Shown here piece by piece: positions 59,517 through 64,000 of a stretch of DNA of 64,000 nucleotides. The first letter of the stretch is position 1. Each line of letters begins with the position of its first letter. The stretch covers positions 178,850-242,849 of the forward strand of contig CALJGV010000008.1 in assembly GCA_938075305.1 (NCBI GenBank), given 5' to 3'. The notes below the pieces were generated by a model. That model saw nothing but the letters and a program-made list of their open reading frames with translations, searched no databases and was not told where the DNA came from. Both the position numbers and the translations under genes were made by a program. The DNA comes from an uncultured bacterium (GTDB lineage Bacteria; Planctomycetota; UBA1135; GCA-002686595).

Positions 59517-60869
59517 ATGACCGCACCGACCCGCCTCTCGGCCTTGCTCCCCCTGCTCCTCGCCTGCCAGGTGAGTCCTTCGGCGGGTTCTCTCTCTGCC
59601 CCGGGCTCGAACACCGGCCCGATCGCCGGCTCGGCCGCTTTGGTTCGGCCGTGGGTGACCCTCGAGGCGGATGCCGAGGGCGGCCTGTGCGAGCGTGGGG
59701 AGACCGTCCGGTTCACGGCCACGGTCGAGAACCGCGCGGACGCGGCGGTGCGGGTCACGGTCGGCTGGGAAGTAGAGTCGCTCTCCATCGCACCGGCGCT
59801 GCCGGGGCCGACGGTCCTGGAGGTCCCGGCCGGGGGAGCCGCGACCTCGGTCCTCCCCCTCACCATGACGGGGCCGGGCTTCGCCGACGTGGCCGTGAGC
59901 GTGCTCGAGGAGGGCGGCGAGTGGCCCAACGTCCGCCGACGGCGGGTGGGGTGCGAGCCCGCCGGGATCCGGTACGAGCTGAGCCGCGCGCCCGACTTCG
60001 ACGCCTTCTGGACGCGGACCCTGGAGGAGCTCGCCGCGGTGGCCCCCGAGGTTCAGGTGCGGCCCGTCCCTGGCGAGCCAGCGGACGACTTCGAGCTCAG
60101 CGAGGTCACGCTCCGGAGCCTGGGCGGCGTCCGGGTGCGTGGCTGGCTGCAGGTGCCTCGGTCGAAGGGACCCCACGCCGCGGTCCTGCGCGTCCCTGGC
60201 TACACGGAGTCCATGCAGCCCATCGACGCCGTGGGGGATCGCATCGTCTTCTCGTTCAACATCCGCGGCCATGGTGGCAGCGTCGAGGACGTCCCCGCGG
60301 AGCCCGTCGACTACTGGCTCCGCGGCCTCGAGGACAAGGACGACTACTTCTACCGCGGCGCCTACATGGACTGCGTGCGGGCCATGGACTACCTCTGCTC
60401 ACGCGACGACGTGGACCAGGATCGGTTGGCGGTCTGGGGCGCGAGCCAGGGGGGCGGCCTCGCCTTCGCCACCGCGGCGCTGGACCCGCGGGTGGACATC
60501 TGCCTCGCAGACATCCCGTGGCTGTGCCACTGGAGAGGCTTGATGACCCTCCTCATTGATCAGGATGTGGAGGACCTCGCGGCGTGGCTCGCGGCGGACC
60601 CAGGTCGCTCGAGGGCCGGGGCGCTCAAGACCCTGAACTACTTCGACACCATGAACCTCGCGGACCGGATCACGTGTCGGACCCTGATGGGAGTGGGCCT
60701 GCAGGACCGGGTCTGTGCGCCGGAGACGAGCTTCGGCACCTTCAACCGGGTGAAGGGAGAGCGAGACTTCCGCATCTACGAGGAGCAGGGGCACGGGCTC
60801 GCCGCCGAGCACTACGGCTGGGCGCTGGCGGAGCTCGCTGAGGTCCTCGGTTCGGCCGAAGGCGGCTGA
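59517..60869 (+). CDS. Acetylxylan esterase (AXE1)-like alpha/beta hydrolase lipoprotein
   Basis: YRGAYMDCVRAMDYLCSRDDVDQDRLAVWGASQGGGLAFATAALDPRVDICLADIPWLCHW; VGLQDRVCAPETSFGTFNRVKGERDFRIYEEQGHG. Confidence 0.9.
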   Translation: MTAPTRLSALLPLLLACQVSPSAGSLSAPGSNTGPIAGSAALVRPWVTLEADAEGGLCERGETVRFTATVENRADAAVRVTVGWEVESLSIAPALPGPTVLEVPAGGAATSVLPLTMTGPGFADVAVSVLEEGGEWPNVRRRRVGCEPAGIRYELSRAPDFDAFWTRTLEELAAVAPEVQVRPVPGEPADDFELSEVTLRSLGGVRVRGWLQVPRSKGPHAAVLRVPGYTESMQPIDAVGDRIVFSFNIRGHGGSVEDVPAEPVDYWLRGLEDKDDYFYRGAYMDCVRAMDYLCSRDDVDQDRLAVWGASQGGGLAFATAALDPRVDICLADIPWLCHWRGLMTLLIDQDVEDLAAWLAADPGRSRAGALKTLNYFDTMNLADRITCRTLMGVGLQDRVCAPETSFGTFNRVKGERDFRIYEEQGHGLAAEHYGWALAELAEVLGSAEGG

Positions 60870-61007
60870 AGGCGCTCGGAGAGGCGGGGTGGTGGGTCGC
60901 GGATGCGCTCGTGGGCTTAGTGGGTACTCTGGATGGCGGCCATCTCGCGCACGTACCCGGTGCGAGCGTGAGCGACCGAGCGGGGACTCTGCGAGAGGAG
61001 CATCACC

Positions 61008-62849
61008 ATGAGCAGCACCATCATTCGACTGGCGGCCACGCTGACCCTCGCTGGAGCCGCGATCTCCATCTGGGGGAGCCTCCCGTCCAGCACAGCCCAG
61101 GACGCGAGCGGGGTCCACTTGCTCAGTGAGTTCCGGGACAACGGGCGAGGCCGGTTGGACGAGGCGCTTCGGGTCCTCGGTCGTGAGACGCGCGCCGTGA
61201 TCCGAGTGGACATCGACGACGTGTTGCACGGGGCCCTGAAGGTCCCACCGAACATCGCGCTTGTGCACGAGGGCGCCTCCTTGATCGACCTCGCGGGGCA
61301 ACGCTTGGAGATTGCCGGGTCGTTCGATGCGACTCAGGCGCAGATCTTCCTCGGAGTGGGCAAGGTGTCCCTGGCGCCGGGGAGCACCCGCCAGGTCCTC
61401 CCGCAGTGGTGGGGGAGCAACGACTCCGACAGCGTGCAGGCGGCCATGGACGTCGCCCTCGAGTGCGGCGCGGAGGTCTTCATGCCCGCCGGGTCCTACT
61501 CGTTCGATTCAACGGTCGAGGCCTACTTCGAGGATCGGGGCTTCAATGCTCGGGCGCTCAAGGTACGCGGAGAAGGTCCGGGGCGAACGGTCATCGAGAA
61601 CCGGGTCGCGAGCGGAGCCGCGTTCTACTTCGGTACGCGGAGCCCGATCGCCGAGCAGGCGTGGTTCCTGACGGTCGAGGGGCTCGAGGTGACGAGCCGC
61701 TCCGGGCGTGGCCAGTGTGGCATCGAGGTCGAGGATGTCTGGAACGGTCGGATCTCGGACTGCTTGGTCAGCGATCAGGCCGGGGACGGCATCGTCATGC
61801 GGGCCGATCAGAATGACTTCGGGCTGCCCAAGACCTGGACGATCGAGCGCTCACTGATCGTTCGGAACGGCCGCTACGGCATCTACATGGGAGCTACCGG
61901 CGCTGGCTCGGTGGCCTACAACGTCACGTTAGATCAACTCGATATCGAGTTGAACGGACAGGGAGGCGTCTACGCGGCCGCCGAGCTGTCACGAATCACG
62001 AACTCGATCATCGCCAACAATGGAACGGGGCCGACTTCCCAAGGTGGCGTTCACTTGACGGGCGACACGGGCTATCGCGCCTACGCCAACGCCATCTCCG
62101 GGTGCGGCTTCGAGGCGAACGTCCCGTACGACATCTACGCCGACCGCGTCGCCAATCTGACGCTGGCGCGCAACGACCACAGCCGTATCCAGGCCGCCGT
62201 CGGCGCGAGCCAGGACGCCTTCGTTCGCCTCGACGGACCGGAGGGCGCGTTCAACGTGCTCGTCGCGCACAACCAGTTCTCCTCCGGGATCCAGACCCCG
62301 TTCACCGCCATCATGGGGGGCCCGGGGTTGGAGAGCATCGAGCTGGACAACAACCGCTTCAACCTCGCGCCAGGCAACGAGCCAACGGGCTTTGAGAGCA
62401 CGACGAAGTCGACCCACCGGACGCTCGGAGACGCGGTCTTGACCAATCAGTCGCTCACTTTTGCGGCAGCCCAGACCAGCGTAGGCGACGTGAAGCTGGC
62501 GCGTGGTGGTCCGGGCATCCTCTCCGTGGACGGGATCGCGACGAAGATGCAATCGGTCACGTCGAGCAACGGTGCGCTCGCGCTGGATTGCAGCCTCGGC
62601 CTGACGGTCCTGCACTCCCTCACCGAGAACACCATCGTGCAGGTCCCCGCGAACCCCGTCGCCGGGGCGATCCTGAACCTCTCGATCTTCCAGCCCCCCG
62701 GCGCGGCGCACAGCATTGGCTTCAAGCCCATCTTCAAGTTGGCCGACCCGCTCACGGCCAGCGGCGGGCACTTCTCCACGACTCGCTTCCTCTTCACGGG
62801 CCTCTACTGGGTCCAGCTCGGCGCCGCCGCGATCGACGCGCCGCTCTGA
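61008..62849 (+). CDS. Secreted right-handed beta-helix protein with phage-tail-fibre-like C-terminal domain
   Basis: VLPQWWGSNDSDSVQAAMDVALECGAEVFMPAGSYSF (pectate-lyase-3/tailspike-like entry), beta-helix rungs; C-terminal ALDCSLGLTVLHSLTENTIVQVPANPVAGAILNLSIFQPPGAAHSIGFKPIFK...FLFTGLYWVQLG. Confidence 0.8.
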   Translation: MSSTIIRLAATLTLAGAAISIWGSLPSSTAQDASGVHLLSEFRDNGRGRLDEALRVLGRETRAVIRVDIDDVLHGALKVPPNIALVHEGASLIDLAGQRLEIAGSFDATQAQIFLGVGKVSLAPGSTRQVLPQWWGSNDSDSVQAAMDVALECGAEVFMPAGSYSFDSTVEAYFEDRGFNARALKVRGEGPGRTVIENRVASGAAFYFGTRSPIAEQAWFLTVEGLEVTSRSGRGQCGIEVEDVWNGRISDCLVSDQAGDGIVMRADQNDFGLPKTWTIERSLIVRNGRYGIYMGATGAGSVAYNVTLDQLDIELNGQGGVYAAAELSRITNSIIANNGTGPTSQGGVHLTGDTGYRAYANAISGCGFEANVPYDIYADRVANLTLARNDHSRIQAAVGASQDAFVRLDGPEGAFNVLVAHNQFSSGIQTPFTAIMGGPGLESIELDNNRFNLAPGNEPTGFESTTKSTHRTLGDAVLTNQSLTFAAAQTSVGDVKLARGGPGILSVDGIATKMQSVTSSNGALALDCSLGLTVLHSLTENTIVQVPANPVAGAILNLSIFQPPGAAHSIGFKPIFKLADPLTASGGHFSTTRFLFTGLYWVQLGAAAIDAPL

Positions 62850-62913
62850 GCGCCGGGTCACGGGTGCGGCGGGGCGCCCGCTGCCGCTTGCCAGCGGACG
62901 CCTGGCGCCGGGC

Positions 62914-63117
62914 TCACAGCACCGCGCTCACGGGCGTCGGCGTGTGCCCCTCGAACACATGGCCGAGGTCGGTCCCCCCGAAGCCGGCCGTGAGAACCTC
63001 GGCCAGCACATCGCGGTAGTCCGTTTCCACCCGCAGGTCGCCTTCGTCCAGGGCCGTTGGCGCCAGCGTGGGCCAGGTGCCGTGGACCCGGCCGCCCTGG
63101 ACGCAGGTGAGCACGGA
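62914..63117 (-). pseudogene. C-terminal remnant of a DUF1501 family protein
   Basis: VLTCVQGGRVHGTWPTLAPTALDEGDLRVETDYRDVLAEVLTAGFGGTDLGHVFEGHTPTPVSAVL resembles the extreme C-terminus of DUF1501 proteins; the rest of the domain is absent upstream. Confidence 0.72.
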
Positions 63118-63202
63118 TGGCGGAGGCGGAGGGATTCGAACCCCCGGTGGGTTGCCCCACGTCGGTTTTCAAAACCGGTGCATTCAGCTCTGAACGAGCT
63201 CC
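63118..63202 (-). tRNA. tRNA-Ser (anticodon UGA), 5' portion degenerate or replaced; probable att-type boundary
   Basis: Minus strand ...TGAATGCACCGGTTTTGAAAACCGACGTGGGGCAACCCACCGGGGGTTCGAATCCCTCCGCCTCCGCCA: intact anticodon, variable and T arms, 3' acceptor and CCA. The 5' sequence GGAGCTCGTTCAGAGC only partly pairs with CGCCTCC, and the D-arm is shortened. Confidence 0.6.
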
Positions 63203-63257
63203 GAAGGTCTTGATGGGGGCGAGGTTGGAGCAGGAGCTTGGATCGGAAGCTTGGAGG

Positions 63258-63277
63258 TTTGCCTCAGCTTTGCCTCA
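63258..63277 (+). repeat. Two direct copies of TTTGCCTCA at 11-bp spacing
   Basis: TTTGCCTCA at 63258-63266 and 63269-63277, about 60 bp from the tRNA-Ser(UGA) boundary. Confidence 0.5.
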
Positions 63278-63685
63278 CAATCTGCTCTGAGGTCTTCTCA
63301 GGTGCTGCGGACTGGCGCGGACTTGGTTTGAGGCCCCATTGTACCCCACGTGCTTGGCTCACCCTCACCCGCTGCGGTTCGGGGGGGAAACTGGGAGCAA
63401 AGTGCGGCGGAAGTGGGGGAATCGGGGAGGCCGAGGCAGATCGACCTCAAGCCGATTAGGTGCTCCCTGTGGAACGAATCGTGGCATTCGTTCCGATTCA
63501 AAGGCGGGCGCAGGTCAACTCACGATTGGCGTGTCGTGGACCTCGACGATCGCTTGCCCCACACCTGATGGCGGCGAGAGGGGCGTCGTGGGTTCGCGCG
63601 CGCGAAGATCGTCTGCCACGATCTGAGCGGAGCTTCCGACCCTAAAATTCAAGAATCGAATTAGAGTTGTAGCCACACATCGCCA

Positions 63686-63985
63686 TCACTCTTTCTTTGC
63701 TACGGCACCGATAATCCAAAGAGTCATCAACACCAAGCCTGGTGCTGAGAAAGCCAGGGCTGCTGCCCAATGCCAGCCCCAAACATCCATTGCTCCGAAG
63801 AACGCTCCTATGGATATTGGCACTGTAAACCTTAGGAGCAATGCGGCCGCTATAGCGCCAGTCGCCCAGCCGCCGCCAAGGTGATACTCGACGCCAATAT
63901 AGCCCGCCCAGAATTGCAGGAGGCCGTATGCGAAGAGGGTGATTGTCAGAAGGCATGCGCCTGCATTTTCTTGTCTTTCGGTCAT
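63686..63985 (-). CDS. Small polytopic hypothetical membrane protein
   Basis: MTERQENAGACLLTITLFAYGLLQFWAGYIGVEYHLGGGWATGAIAAALLLRFTVPISIGAFFGAMDVWGWHWAAALAFSAPGLVLMTLWIIGAVAKKE; lower-GC segment than the rest of the window. Confidence 0.75.
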   Translation of the reverse strand: MTERQENAGACLLTITLFAYGLLQFWAGYIGVEYHLGGGWATGAIAAALLLRFTVPISIGAFFGAMDVWGWHWAAALAFSAPGLVLMTLWIIGAVAKKE

Positions 63986-64000
63986 GTACTCTCGCTTACT

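Noticed and set aside
63118-63202. Selenocysteine tRNA
   Set aside because: The anticodon loop reads TTTGAAA (UGA anticodon, Ser), not UCA, and the acceptor/T-arm geometry is Ser-like.
63298-63501. Minus-strand 67-aa ORF as an integrase remnant
   Set aside because: No tyrosine-recombinase motif (R...HxxR...Y) is visible and it is too short to support.
1-64000. CRISPR array, rRNA operon, IS element, restriction-modification or toxin-antitoxin locus
   Set aside because: Scanned for regularly spaced repeats, IS-type inverted repeats with transposase, and characteristic motifs; none supportable in this window.

Overview
High-GC bacterial chromosomal window. Gene content (sulfatases, a DUF1501 remnant, DUF3604, TPR/ASPIC-UnbV pairs, mcsA-clpC) suggests a Planctomycetota-like genome; this is an inference. 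Most of the window is ordinary chromosome with about 54 supportable CDS. Landmarks: the 5' part of a glycogen-synthase-like gene at the left edge; gpmI; a complete ISC operon on the minus strand (iscR-iscS-iscU-iscA-hscB-hscA-iscX, no fdx); dprA; kdsB; a DEAD-box helicase; a TPR/ASPIC-UnbV pair; msrB; a sulfatase/polytopic protein/sulfatase run; clpC and mcsA without mcsB; murD; an intact tRNA-Ser(GCU); a PbgA/LapC(YejM)-like membrane sulfatase-fold protein next to a divergent STT3-like protein; and an AddB/AddA-like pair. The most accessory-looking part is the right end (about 61.0-64.0 kb). It has a secreted beta-helix protein with a phage-tail-fibre-like C-terminus, then a C-terminal-only DUF1501 remnant that abuts the 3' CCA of a degenerate or 5'-disrupted tRNA-Ser(UGA), then visibly lower-GC DNA. 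This looks like an integration boundary. No CRISPR array, rRNA, IS element or recognisable defence operon was found. Most very long ORFs in the supplied track are antisense shadows of high-GC genes.
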